Positions 1-10,303 are shown, numbered from the stretch's first letter. The stretch: 29,788 nucleotides of DNA from Larix sibirica (GCA_004151065.3 NWUY0300107995.1:1-29788), one strand, 5' to 3'. The notes: a model not told the origin generated them from the letters alone. Translations and numbers: made by a program.

Positions 1-542
1 CAATGGCATCATCATCTGGCTCAAGCTTAGACTCCTCAAGGTCATCGACAATTGCAGTAGTAGTACTAGCTGAACACCTAGAAGCACGAGGTTAGGGTTC
101 ATCTTATAGCTTTATGGTTCAGGTTAGATTCTAAGTTGCACAAAGTGGAGAAACAGGGACGCGTTGGGAACGTGGCCCCCCAAAAGAACCCAGTAACATT
201 GCCATTCCAGATCTCACATCAGCATTCAAATGGGTTTTTCCAGGCCTCAGCGGTGGGCTAACTCTTCCAGGCAGCAGCATGTTGCACTGCCCAGATCTTC
301 TTCCAGTTCTTGGTCCAGACAGTCTTCTATATAGAGTTCTTCCATTCAGCCACAACTATCAAAGGAGCTATCTCTAGTGGACTATCAAAGGAGCTATCTT
401 TTAGGTTTCAGTCTCCAATTTTTAGCTTAGGCCAATACTACATTCCACATCTTGCCGTTGCTTTTTCACTCCACATTTTATCAGCTTATTGTACTCTGCA
501 GTCCCATTGACATACTTTTGTGGTCATTTGTAGGACATTAAT
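1..542. other. No recognised gene; short minus-strand open stretches
   Basis: The minus strand has a 74-codon open frame (131-355) and, in another frame, an open stretch running off the left edge, rich in Thr, Asp and Glu. GC content is higher than in the surrounding DNA, which suggests transposon or exon-derived sequence. I cannot match either to a family. Confidence 0.3.
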
Positions 543-958
543 AGAATTATCTTATCTTATATCTTCAGATCTTGATATTTTCTTTTTTCAATTTGGGTTA
601 TATTTTGGTGTGTTCTTTTCCCTTCATTTGTTCAATATCTGTTTTTTGCTTTGATTTTCTGGAAGTCATCTTCCTTTTTTTCCTTTTCCTGCCTACCCTG
701 TACCTGCATTGGGCAATCTCTTGAAAGCTGGCCGTATTCAAGGCATATTCTGTACTTGAAAGAATTATCTTATCTTATATCTCCAGAGCTTGATATTTTC
801 TTTTGGTGTGTTCTTTCCCTTCATTTGTTCAATATCTGTTTTTTGCTTTGATTTTCTGGAAGTCATCTTCCTTTTTTTTCTTTTCCTGCCTACCATGTAC
901 CTGCGTTGGGCAATCTCTTGAAAGCTGGCCGTATTCAAGGCATATTCTGTACTTGAAA
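543..958. repeat. Tandem duplication of about 200 bp
   Basis: 543-760 (218 bp) is repeated as 761-958 (198 bp). Both start AGAATTATCTTATCTTATAT and end GTACTTGAA. The second copy lacks about 20 bp near the TTTTTTCAATTTGGG segment. The rest is nearly identical, which implies a recent event. Confidence 0.92.
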
Positions 959-1693
959 GACCGATTTGTCATCTAAGGGCTGTACCCACTCAAATCCTTT
1001 ACCAAAGGTCGATCGATTTCAGAGAGGGTTCATAGGGTTCATTTGAATATATATCCTCGCATAAATTGTATATCTCTTTGCTTGTGCAATCTAAGATGCT
1101 TTTACAAAGACCCCTAGAAAATTACATATATCTAGCGATATTTCTTCAAATTTAGAACTCCAGAGAGTCGAGACAAATAATACAACCTTACCCACACATT
1201 TGCTTTTGAGTAGTTCTTGTAAAGTGGATCAACACTGTCCATCGAATATTACCCATGAAGGCCAGTGGAGTTTAGGAAACATGGCCCTCCTTCAAAGATT
1301 CTTTCCCTGTCTTCCACACTCATAAAAAATTGCTAAATAGAAGTGCTACGTAGAATCAAGTCTATGTTCCCTTTCACTGACCATTTGGCTGCAATCCACC
1401 AACGAAGGGTTTGTTCAAGGGTCAACAGTCCAGAAAATGAAAGATCAAGGCATGATCTGTCATATATTGTAGATCATGATCAAACTTGATGAAGGTTATT
1501 ACCAGTTTTGGATTTTTCTCTTTCCATTCACATATAATCATTTGGCCTTTCCATTTCTTCAGATCTTTTAGGCTGTTATTTGTCAGAGATCGGATATTTA
1601 GAGGAAATTTTGCCACACAATGATGTGATAAAAGGATTCCTGCCCACTACCACTTGGCTGAAAGTCAGAGAAACTAATGCCATAGCTTCTTCT
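959..1693. other. Non-coding spacer
   Basis: No open frame with recognisable content and no RNA gene. The only longer frame, 1422-1616 on the minus strand, has no family signature. Confidence 0.4.
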
Positions 1694-1749
1694 CAGCCCC
1701 TAAACCCTAGTCTCACTCTAACAGCCCCTAAACCCTAGTCTCACTCTAA
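1694..1749. repeat. 28-bp perfect direct repeat x2
   Basis: 1694-1721 and 1722-1749 are identical and include CCCTAAACCCTAG. The sequence resembles plant telomere units but has only one such word per copy, so it is a small tandem duplication and not telomeric DNA. Confidence 0.9.
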
Positions 1750-2129
1750 GTCCTATGCACACTTCAATTTAGGTTGCTAAAGGAGAGGGTGAGAGAGAAG
1801 ATTTTAAAGTTGTTAAAACTATTCCAAAATGCCAAACACAGTGTACCTAACTTTTATTAATCACTGTTTATCATCACACACATGCACCTACACGTGTCCT
1901 AGATAAGAGGAGAGGGAGACTGAGAAAGCATGCATATTCATTCCGCAATCAATCAACCATTATGTTAGTAGGAGGTCCACTACCTCTGTGGACACCCCAT
2001 TGGCACAAGGTTCATTGTTTATTGCAACTTAAATGTTGCCATGGACCAGGCCTCACACAACCAATATGGGATAACAAATAAAAGGAGACAAGATTTTAAA
2101 GTTGCAGAAACCATTCCAAAATGATAAAA

Positions 2130-2251
2130 CAGTGTATCTGAGTTAATTATCCTAAAGGCCACTTTCTACAAAAATGGTAATTGAAGTTATCAGTGTATCT
2201 GAGTTAATTATCCTAAAGGCCACTTTCTACAAAAATGGTAATTGAAGTTAT
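2130..2251. repeat. 61-bp perfect direct repeat x2
   Basis: 2130-2190 and 2191-2251 are identical by eye, starting CAGTGTATCTGAG and ending TTGAAGTTAT. They are directly adjacent. Confidence 0.93.
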
Positions 2252-2513
2252 TTGAAATGGCAATTTGTCCTCAAGACTGTTACCTCAAACAGTCTACTAT
2301 GCTTTCTGTTATGATTAATCCATAATACATTTCCCAATATGAGAAATCTTGCCCACCGATATTAGCTTCCTACTTACTACACGGAATTTTTGCAACTTAC
2401 AAAACTGCTACAAGCATCCGTGTGAAGCAGCCTTCAAGTTCTAATGTTTTGACACTCTTCTCATTTTGGCCCTTAAATGATTAAACTCTCTTATTATTCC
2501 ATTCTAAAGTGAC

Positions 2514-3161
2514 GCGTGGATAAAAAGATAGGGGTTGAGAATGTTAGGAATGGATTTCATAGACTTACAAAATGGTTATAACTTATTTAAACTAACTCTA
2601 GATCCTTAAATGCAATTGATAATCTGGTTTGTGTTAGCCGCTAGAGGCAGTGAAGAAAATAATTCTGAAAATATGCACTATCAATAAGTAAGCATAAACA
2701 GTTATATAGAATCTTTTGAATAGTTGCATTTTTTGAGATGCAGTTTTGTCAATCAGGTTATGAAATGCACGATATTGGTATCTGAGGTGATAGTAATTAT
2801 TTTCATCCATTCACGCAGTCATTAGATTCTTTGAGTAGCGTGGATAAAAAGATAGGGGTTGAGAATGTTAGGAATGGATTTCATAGACTTACAAAATGGT
2901 TATAACTTATTTAAACTAACTCTAGATCCTTAAATGCAATTGATAATCTGGTTTGTGTTAGCCGCTAGAGGCAGTGAAGACAATAATTCTGAAAATCTGC
3001 ACTATCAATAAGTAAGCACAAACAGTTATATAGAATCTTTTGAATAGTTGCATTTTTTGAGATGCAATTTTGTCAATCAAGTTATGAAATGCACGATATT
3101 GGTATCTGAGGGGATAATAATTCTTTTCATCCATTCACGCAGTCATTAAATTCTTTGAGTA
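2514..3161. repeat. 324-bp tandem duplication
   Basis: 2514-2837 is repeated at 2838-3161 with a constant offset of 324 and only a few substitutions. Both copies start GCGTGGATAAAAAGATAGGG. This is a recent event. It overlaps an older duplication of about 330 bp to the right. Confidence 0.93.
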
Positions 3162-3700
3162 AAAGAGCCCATTGTTGCAATTGCAAAGTAAAATTATGAA
3201 AGTAACTAATCTTAATGTCAAATGTACTAGCAAAATTAGAATAAAGAGTAGAAACTTTCACAACATGCTGGTCAATTCTTTTGAAAATGAAGGAAACCTT
3301 GAGACACAATCTTTGCTTATTGCGATGTGAACTGACGCATAAAAGTTCATTGCAAAGGTAGGAATTGATCTTTTGGATAGTTGCATTTATTGAGATGCAG
3401 TTTTGTCAATCAAGTTATGAAATGCACGATATTGGTATCTGAGGGGATCATAAATCTTTTTCATCGATTCAGGCAGTCATTATATTCTTTCAGTAAAGGA
3501 GCCAGTTGCAACTGCAAAGTAAATTGATGAAAGTAAGTAATCTTTTAATGTCAAACGTACTAACAAAATTAGAATAAAGGGCAGAAACTTTCATCAATGT
3601 TCTGGTCAAACTCTTTTGAAAATGAAGGAGACCGAGGGATACAGTCTTTGGTTATTGGGATGTGAACTGACTCATAAGAGTTCATTGCAAAGGTAGGATT
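3040..3700. repeat. Older direct duplication of about 330 bp
   Basis: The segment from about 3040 to 3370 (TTGAATAGTTGCATTTTTTGAG through GTTCATTGCAAAGGTAGG) recurs at about 3371-3705 with more substitutions and small indels. It shares the GATGTGAACTGAC and GCAAAGTAAA words. With the 324-bp unit this makes a nested duplication just upstream of the first CAP-D2 exon in the window. Confidence 0.85.
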
Positions 3701-3897
3701 GGATCGATTGGAGGTTTTCAAAGTTATCTGTTAGTTGGAAGTGGCGCTCAAAAATTAAAGCAAAATGTGTATTTAATTAACAACTATTGAGTATACATGA
3801 CAAGACAATACTACTTTGCCTGCTTCCTGTAACAATTTTGAAGTGTCGTATCAGCTCATTTGCATATTGTACAATGATTAAATTTGTCTATTTGCAG

Positions 3898-4013
3898 GGA
3901 AAGAATTCTCGCAAGAAACATGTTCCTCAGTCATGGAATTGGGAAGCACACCGAACAAAACAACTTTATGGCCAGTCTGATCCAGAAGAAAACTTTCTTG
4001 CTTTTGTTGCGAA
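3898..4013 (+). CDS. CAP-D2: CAP-D2 exon 1 of window (SWNWE segment)
   Basis: The acceptor is TTTGCAG before GGA and the donor is GAA|GTAAAT, ending in phase 2. The exon encodes a basic GKNSRKK stretch, then PQSWNWE and SDPEENFLAF, matching the plant CAP-D2 segment before the first long HEAT-repeat block. Between the residues HRTKQL and YGQSD the family normally has about 15 further hydrophobic, helix-forming residues. They are absent here without breaking the frame, which looks like a small internal deletion. The upstream sequence gives no recognisable preceding exon. Confidence 0.85.
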
Positions 4014-4199
4014 GTAAATTCCCTGTAACTTGTAATCTTTTGATACTTAAAAGTTTTATTGCAATTTGCTTAATATCTATGTTTTGGTAAATTGTTTCCG
4101 TATTGCCAATCAGTAGAAACCCTAAACTTTTTCTTCATTTTACTATGCTTGTCGATTATTTCCATGCTAATATGTATTGTCTTTTTTGGTTTGCTCCAG

Positions 4200-5448
4200 A
4201 GGTGCATTTGCTATGCTTGAAAATCCAGCTCTGTTAAAGGAGGACACAAAAGATGCCCTATGCAGAATAATTGGTGCATGTGTTACCAAATATCACTACA
4301 CGATGCAGTCATCTGCCTCCATTTTACATCTCATCCATAAGTATGAATTTCTACCACAACATATTGCTGATGCAGTTGCTCAAGCAGAAAAAAAATATGC
4401 AGATGGCAGTCTAGCGATCTCTTTGATAAGAGAAATAGGCCGGACGAATCCTAAAGACTATGCTAGGGATGCCAGTGGTGCAGAAAATGTAGGCCGATTT
4501 CTTGTTGAACTTGCAGATCGGTTGCCGAAGCTCATGTCTACAAATGTAGGAATTTTGATGCCTCATTTTGGAGGAGAATCATATAAGATAAGAAGCTCAC
4601 TCGTAGGAGTGTTTGGTAAGTTAATTGCCAAGGCATTTAAGGATACCGACAGTAGTTCTTCTAGTGGTACACATCGGCTCCGCAGCAAGCAGGCAATGCT
4701 TGATGTTTTACTAGACCGGTGTCGTGATGTGTCTGCATACACACGAAGCAGAGTTCTTCAAACATGGGGTGAACTTTGTGAAGAACATGCAGTTTCCATG
4801 GGACTATGGAATCAAGTTTCAGAAATTGCAGCGGGCCGACTTGAAGATAAGAGTGCGGTGGTAAGGAAAAGTGCATTGAACTTGCTCACTACACTATTAC
4901 AGTACAATCCTTTTGGCCCACAGCTTCGTACTTCGACGTTTGAAGCTACACTAGAGAAATACAAAGAAAAGCTCGACGGAATGTGTCCTCCAAGCACTTC
5001 CAATAGTAACAAGGTGAATGGTGTGGTGGTCAAGACAGAAAGCTCAGAAAATGAAGAAGGTGATGGTGATAATGATTCCAATGGTAATGTAACTGAATAG
5101 AACCCATCTCTAGAAGAAAATGTACAAATGGTGGAAAACGATATTGTAGATAGTGGTCCATCTCAAGACAATGTTGAAGGCAGTGGTCTATCTCAAGTTG
5201 AAAATCAGGTGGATATCAATGATGGAACTCCTGATGTTGGAAGTTTAGAACAAAACAGGGCATTGGTTGCATCCCTTGAAGCAGGCGTACGCTTTGCAAA
5301 ATGCATGGCATCGACCATGCCCATCCTTGTCCAATTACTAGCATCTCCTATGGCAACTGATGTTGAACATGGAATTCAATTTTTAATGCGTTGCAGACAA
5401 TTTCAAATTGATGGAGCAGAGTCCTGTCTGCGGAAAATGCTTCCCTTA
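4200..5448 (+). CDS. CAP-D2: CAP-D2 exon 2, large N-terminal HEAT exon with in-frame stop
   Basis: The acceptor is GCTCCAG (4193-4199) and the donor follows CCCTTA (GTAAGC at 5449). The phase joins exon 1 as FVAK-GAFAMLE. The exon encodes about 416 codons of the Cnd1 N-terminal region, with family landmarks TKDALCRIIG, GRFLVELADRLPKLMSTN, PHFGGESYKIR, RCRDVSAYTRSRVLQ, GRLEDKSAVVRKSALNLL and FGPQLR. An acidic Ser/Glu/Asn-rich linker follows, then ALVASLEAG, MPILVQLLAS and QFQIDGAE. TAG at 5098-5100 interrupts the linker. The reading frame is the same on both sides, so this is a nonsense substitution and not a frameshift. No plausible intron removes it. Confidence 0.9.
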
Positions 5449-5675
5449 GTAAGCATTTATGCCCTTTGTAATGATTTAGATTAATTATTTCATGAATAAT
5501 ATTCATCTCTTCTAAAGATCCTTTCGGTCCTGAATATATTGTATTATAACTAAATTGGCTAACATCTACAGATATTCTAAGAATGATAACATGCACAAAT
5601 ACAGTAGCTGTTTGAGTTACAGTTGTGCTATAGAATGTATGATGACATAAGCTCCGTTGGTTTGTTTTTTCATAG

Positions 5676-5867
5676 GCCTTTTCTCAAGAGAAAGCCATCT
5701 ACGAGGCTGTCGAAGGTGCGTTCATTTCAATTTACGTAAAGAAGAACTCCATGGAAACTGCAGCAAATCTGATAAACATCACAATAGATGCTAGCATTGG
5801 AGATCTTGCAGCCTTGGAACATATAGTCACTGCATTGGTCACCAAAGGAGACATTACTTCTGGAACA
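5676..5867 (+). CDS. CAP-D2: CAP-D2 exon 3
   Basis: The acceptor is TTTCATAG and the donor is ACA|GTATGT. It is 64 codons, phase 0 on both sides, and fully open. It encodes AFSQEKAIYEAVEGAF, then IDASIGDLAALEHIVTAL, matching HEAT-repeat helices of plant CAP-D2 with conservative substitutions. The following intron is unusually long because of inserted sequence. Confidence 0.9.
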
Positions 5868-8276
5868 GTATGTGATGAACTTTTTGCTCTGAACTTATAA
5901 AACAACTGCATTTAGTGATTAAATGGTTACCAGAGGCTGTCTCTTATTTAAAGAATTACATATTTAAAAGTGTAGTTTGCTTCATTTGGTCGAGTATTTT
6001 GGAAGCATAGGTGGTGCCGACAGCCCTGCTATCTGTGTTTTATGCTCATCGCAGAGCTGTAACTTAAACTTTCGATCCCTCAATGTGCACTCGTATCTTT
6101 CCCCTGTAAAAAGCTACAGACTCACAACTTCTATGGTTTGTATTCCATCAATGCAGACTATAGGCTCTGCGTTTTTCTTAACACCACCACCCAACTCTGC
6201 ATTGTATAATCAGACTCTGCCTTCTTCGTTTCCTCTGCTCCCTTTTCTGAACTTAATCTCTAGAGCTGTAACCATAAATAGATTCACACAAATTGATGCA
6301 GAGCATCCACGCTCACCTCCACTCCACCGCATTGGCGTCGAGCTGTGACAGCCAGCGCATAACCTTCAAGAGACTGACTAAACTCCCAGTTAGAGATCCG
6401 TAATCTGAGGGATCAGATCTGGTAGCTGAGCAATCAATGCTGCGGGAGTTCTGGGAGTGGCATTTGGCGAACAAGCGCAGTTGTAAAACGGGGTTCTCTA
6501 CGGAAGAGAAGGGGGTGATCAATTTCGTTTTTGTTTTGGTTTTCTGTCTGGTTTTTGGAGTTGCTGCGTTTGAAATCCAGCCAGAGTACCGATCTTCCAT
6601 TCAGTTTTGGTAGGAGTAATAAAAATGGGCCTGCGTGCCTGCTCAGTCTTAATAAACCAGGACCTGCGCGTCCTGTAGGGAGTCTTAGCGTCTGTGATAA
6701 TGTTTATTGGGCCTTTACGGTCTGTTGACTATTAATAAAAATGCCGCTTCGGCTGTTTGTGTTCTTGTGATCCCAGATTTTCTGGGTAATTCGCGTGTTT
6801 GTTATCTGTGGCATCTTGACAGAGTGTTCAGGTACGCTGTGGCTGGAGGAAGGCTTCATCACAAATCCCGGCCCTATAATCGCCAGATCATCAGTCTGAA
6901 TCTCCTTTCTATCTCGTTTTCTATGTCTTCGGGTCTTCACTTACACACAAAGGCTCACTCTCACCAAGAGTTTCACTCTTCACCACATGCTCAATTCTAA
7001 CTCGGCATTTTCATCTTAAAACTATTTCAACACTCGTTCACATCATTCAAGCTCATAGAGGCTTATACTTGGTATCGACAACCCAGCTCCAAAATGACAG
7101 AGAGTTAAATTAACACACTTATAGTTACCTACAGAAGTACTTCAAACTCAAACCAAATGCGCTGTGGGATACCTTCAATTCTGGACAAGAATGAATCTTG
7201 TTCCTGAGGTCAATAACCACGATTCTAAAGGACAGATATTTGGAATCACATACTCGAAATGGTATTGGAAAAAGAAAAAAGTCTTCGTTCATTCACAGTG
7301 GAGACTTGGCCTCTCTCAGCAGTCCCGCCATCTTTCATCGCACTTCTTGGTCTCAGTCTGTCCCTTCACCTCAATGTTAGAGACCCCACTCTTCCTATTT
7401 CACAAGGAATATCGAGCTCAACTAGATAACTCACAGGCCGAATCATGAAGCTCAATGACCACTCATCAATAAGCCATGAATCCGATATGCAGCAAACTCA
7501 ATGGGCAAACACACTAAAATTCGTATTGTTCTGACTCGGAAATTCTGGGATAGAGACTCGCTCAACGCATACACACATTGTTATTCTACGTCACACATAT
7601 ACGGCCGAATCTAACTAGTGTCGACTAGATTCGTTCCGATTTCACCCACACAAATCTCAGAGTTAACTAACCATTTAAACAAGAAGTTAAATCAGGGAGA
7701 GGCGTATACTCAATGGAGGCATAAACACAATATTTCCATTAAACTTAAATACTGTACATAGACTCTGCAACTCTGATCTACCTCTATCTCTACTAGCCTG
7801 ATTATACATTTTTGGGCACTTGCTGGGCCCTGGCCACCTCTTTCCTACTCTACTCCTCTACTTGATCTCTTTAATGCCTCGAGGGCTTACACATATATAC
7901 ACACAGAAGTTGATACTTCTGGATCATGACAAATCCTAACTAACTCCATAAAACTAGCAACTGATTACTAAAAATGACATTTGACCCTATCAACTTAAAA
8001 CAGAAACCATTATTTGACTAAGTCTGCCTTCTAGAGGCTGGTTTACATTCACCCGAGGACCTCTGTCCTCTCACAACAGGTTTGACCTCCGAGATTTCTC
8101 ATTACAATGTGAACTGGGTTCGATGCTCCTGCATCAATAGGCCAGCTTTTCACTTTGAATTTGATTGACTAGTTTGTTAGTCTTAAAAGGATTGTACAGG
8201 TTTGGAGTAGTCTGCGATGGTCTTTCATGGATTTTCTGTTGAGTTGTTTTCTTTTTCATTTTTAAATTTGTGACAG
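5868..8276 (+). other. CAP-D2 intron 3, enlarged by inserted foreign-looking sequence
   Basis: This 2.4-kb intron is far larger than its neighbours, which are 88 to 370 bp. From about 5990 to 8140 the base composition shifts to higher GC. On the minus strand it contains a 95-codon open frame (6313-6600) and other gene-like stretches, none of which I recognise. ATTGATGCAGAGCATC near 6292-6307 and the inverse of a similar word near 8120-8138 form a short inverted pair. I found no clear terminal repeats or target-site duplication. It is probably a degenerate transposon insertion, possibly with a captured gene fragment. Confidence 0.5.
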
Positions 8277-8955
8277 ATATCTGCTCTGTGGGATTTTTTC
8301 ACATTCAATGTGAATGGAGTGACGGCAGAGCAAAGCCGTGGAGCTTTATCAGTGCTATGCATGGCTGCAAAGTCTTCCCCAAAAGTCCTCAGTTCACGTT
8401 TGTTAAATATTATTGATATTGGATTTGGTCGTTGGGCAAAGGAGGAACCCTTACTTGCAAGGACAACTTGTATTGCTCTCTGTAGAAGACCGGGACAGTC
8501 TTGTTTCTGTTAATCGCCGGGTTTTTAATGTCTTACAAAGTTTGACAATTGGTCCGGGGCTTCCAGAACAAAGCTGGTATGCTGGTGCTGAGCAGGCCAT
8601 CAATGCTATCTATGCACTTCATCCCATGCCAGAAATGTTTCTGGCTGACGTTATAAGGAAATTTCATGGCAGTGTTTTTGGGCAAACCGAAGCACTAGAA
8701 CAAGTGTCCTCACATGTTGAAAATGAGGAAGATGTGGCATCTCTTCCCAATGGCCCTCTATCTGTGCAAGTTACAAAGCTCAGTAGATATCTGTTTGTTG
8801 TGAGTCACGTAGCCATGAAACACTTGGTTTATATAGAATCCTGTGTACGGAAGGTTCGAAAGCAGAAAGCAGACAAAGAAAGAGCAGCAGCTGAGTCACA
8901 GGCTGCGAAACTTGATGACATTGATTCCACACAATCTTCTGAGAAAGCATCAGAG
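8277..8955 (+). CDS. CAP-D2: CAP-D2 exon 4, frameshifted
   Basis: The acceptor is TGTGACAG and the donor is GAG|GTGAGA. The first part reads SALWDFFTFNVNG, GALSVLCMAAKSSP and IDIGFGRWAKEEPLLART in one frame, then runs into TAA at 8511-8513. From 8479 the downstream frame reads SVEDRDSLVSVNRRVF, then VQVTKLSRYLFVVSHVAM and a basic YIESCVRKVRKQK stretch. Family proteins have roughly three or four more residues between the ARTTCIAL-like and SVEDR-like segments. The break is therefore best explained by a deletion of about 11 nt at 8478-8480. Both halves are otherwise intact. Confidence 0.88.
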
Positions 8956-9089
8956 GTGAGATTAAACTGAACTGTATTATTGGGTCTATCGAAATAAAAT
9001 CATTATTCATATTTGCATTGATATGATTATGGTCTGAGAATTTTGTAAAATGAAATCATTGTGTTGTTGCTGTTGTCGTTGTCCACCAG

Positions 9090-9266
9090 GAGAACAATAT
9101 CAATGCTGAGTTGGGTGTTTCTGCATCTGAAGATGCGAGGCTTGATTTACTTTCTGAGAAAACCGAGAAGGAAATTGCTTCGGGCAGACAAAATGCAAAA
9201 TTTATAATTGGAGTATGTGCACCTGTTATTGCAAAGCTCTGTAGAAACTTTACGCTGCTGCAACAG
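9090..9266 (+). CDS. CAP-D2: CAP-D2 exon 5
   Basis: The acceptor is GTCCACCAG and the donor is CAACAG|GTACCC. It is 59 codons, phase 0 on both sides. It encodes ENNINAELGVSASEDARLD, an acidic helical segment, and the landmark KLCRNFTLLQQ found in plant CAP-D2 just before the ASAMLALC motif. It is open and conserved. Confidence 0.9.
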
Positions 9267-9411
9267 GTACCCATCTTATATTTGAAAGTCATTTACTAGA
9301 GATTGTGAACGGCATTGAAATCGATGTTTTTACAAAATTGATTTCAGCAATATTATAATTGGCTGTGTGTATCCGAGAATAGCAACTCATATATTTATGT
9401 GGACTTTGTAG

Positions 9412-9479
9412 TTTCCGGGACTGCAGGCATCTGCTATGCTGGCTCTTTGCAAGCGAATGGTTGTTGATGCAGAATTCTG
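9412..9479 (+). CDS. CAP-D2: CAP-D2 exon 6
   Basis: The acceptor is GACTTTGTAG and the donor is TTCTG|GTGCGT, leaving phase 2. It encodes FPGLQASAMLALCKRMVVDAEF and the first two bases of a cysteine codon. This is a HEAT-repeat helix conserved in the family. It is intact. Confidence 0.88.
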
Positions 9480-9601
9480 GTGCGTTTCTATAGATCACAC
9501 AAATATATTTGGATTTGAAGTACTTGTCCCATACAGTACAATTTTCAAGGGGTTTACATTTAAGGACCAAAAATTAAAAGCTAATATGCAAAACTTCGTA
9601 G

Positions 9602-9824
9602 TAATGCAAATCTGCAGCTTCTCTTCACAGTAGCCCAAAATGCTGTTTCGGAGTCTGTTCGCTCAAATTGTACCATCGCTCTGGGAGATCTGGCAGTGCG
9701 ATTTCCTAATCTTCTGGATCCTTGGACTGAGAATATGTATGCACGCCTTAATGATCAAGCTTTGTCTGTGAGGAAAAATGCAGTGTTATTTTTGTCACAC
9801 CTCATATTAAATGACATGATGAAG
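9602..9824 (+). CDS. CAP-D2: CAP-D2 exon 7, core of the C-terminal condensin domain
   Basis: The acceptor is CTTCGTAG and the donor is ATGAAG|GTATGT. It encodes NLQLLFTVAQNA, VRSNCTIALGDLAVRFPN, PWTENMYARL, SVRKNAVLFL and LILNDMMK. These are the most conserved motifs of the Cnd1 C-terminal HEAT domain shared from yeast to plants. The frame is entirely open. Confidence 0.92.
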
Positions 9825-9912
9825 GTATGTTGAGGTGATGCTAGTCTGGTTGTTGACATTTTATATCAAACATGTGTCCAAAAAGTCAAAGCTTGGGATT
9901 TTGTAATATCAG

Positions 9913-10012
9913 GTTAAAGGTTACATAAGTGAGATGGCTCTTCGTCTAGAGGATGAAGACCTGCGCATTTCTAATCTCGTGAAGCTCTTTTTCCATGAAT
10001 TGTCAAAGAAAG
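9913..10012 (+). CDS. CAP-D2: CAP-D2 exon 8
   Basis: The acceptor is AATATCAG and the donor is AAG|GTAAGT, a strong consensus, ending in phase 1. It encodes VKGYISEMALRLEDEDLRIS and LVKLFFHELSKKG, continuing the Cnd1 domain. It is intact and separated from exon 7 by only 88 bp. Confidence 0.92.
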
Positions 10013-10112
10013 GTAAGTCACTGTCAGTTTTGCCTTTGTTCATCATAAGTTTCTTAAATTGCTCTTTATTGCATTTGAAAATGCTGTGTCTGTCCATTTC
10101 CAAAGTAGTTGT

Positions 10113-10234
10113 TCTTCTTGACTGCAGGAAACAACCAAGTCTATAGTCTCTTGCTTGATATCTGAGCCGAATGTCTTCTTGACTGCAGGAACAACCCTAT
10201 CTATAATCTCTTGCCTGATATTCTAAGTCGATTG
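10113..10234. repeat. 61-bp direct duplication across a splice acceptor
   Basis: 10113-10173 and 10174-10234 both begin TCTTCTTGACTGCAGGAA and carry the intron end plus the start of CAP-D2 exon 9. They differ at roughly ten positions including indels, so the duplication is older than the perfect ones nearby. Confidence 0.9.
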
Positions 10235-10303
10235 TCTAGACAAAACATATCGCAAGAGATGTTCTGCAATATTATGCAGGTTCTGATTGGTTCTATCAAG
10301 AAG
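10189..10303 (+). CDS. CAP-D2: CAP-D2 exon 9, 5' end duplicated and frameshifted
   Basis: The acceptor is GACTGCAG and the donor is AAGAAG|GTATGC. The family segment is G-N-P-I-Y-N-L-L-P-D-I-L, then LSRQNISQEMFCNIMQVLIG. With the phase left by exon 8 this copy is out of frame by one base, reading into TAA. One A appears to be missing in GGAACAACC relative to GGAAACAACC. The 61-bp block spanning the acceptor and exon start also occurs immediately upstream (10113-10173). That copy has the full GGAAACAA but loses frame later and meets TGA. Neither acceptor gives an intact exon. Confidence 0.85.

Noticed and set aside
1694-1749. Telomere-like CCCTAAACCCTAG words
   Set aside because: Only one word per 28-bp unit and two units. 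This is a local duplication, not an interstitial telomere.
4661-5081. Minus-strand open frames inside the large CAP-D2 exon
   Set aside because: They are antisense shadows of a conserved + strand coding exon and show no family signature.
5055-5125. A short intron removing the TAG in the CAP-D2 exon
   Set aside because: No GT-AG pair of realistic plant intron length removes the stop and keeps the frame.
7070-7085. TGGTATCGACAACCC as an LTR-element primer-binding site
   Set aside because: Only the first seven bases match the usual TGGTATCAGAGC and no LTR end precedes it.
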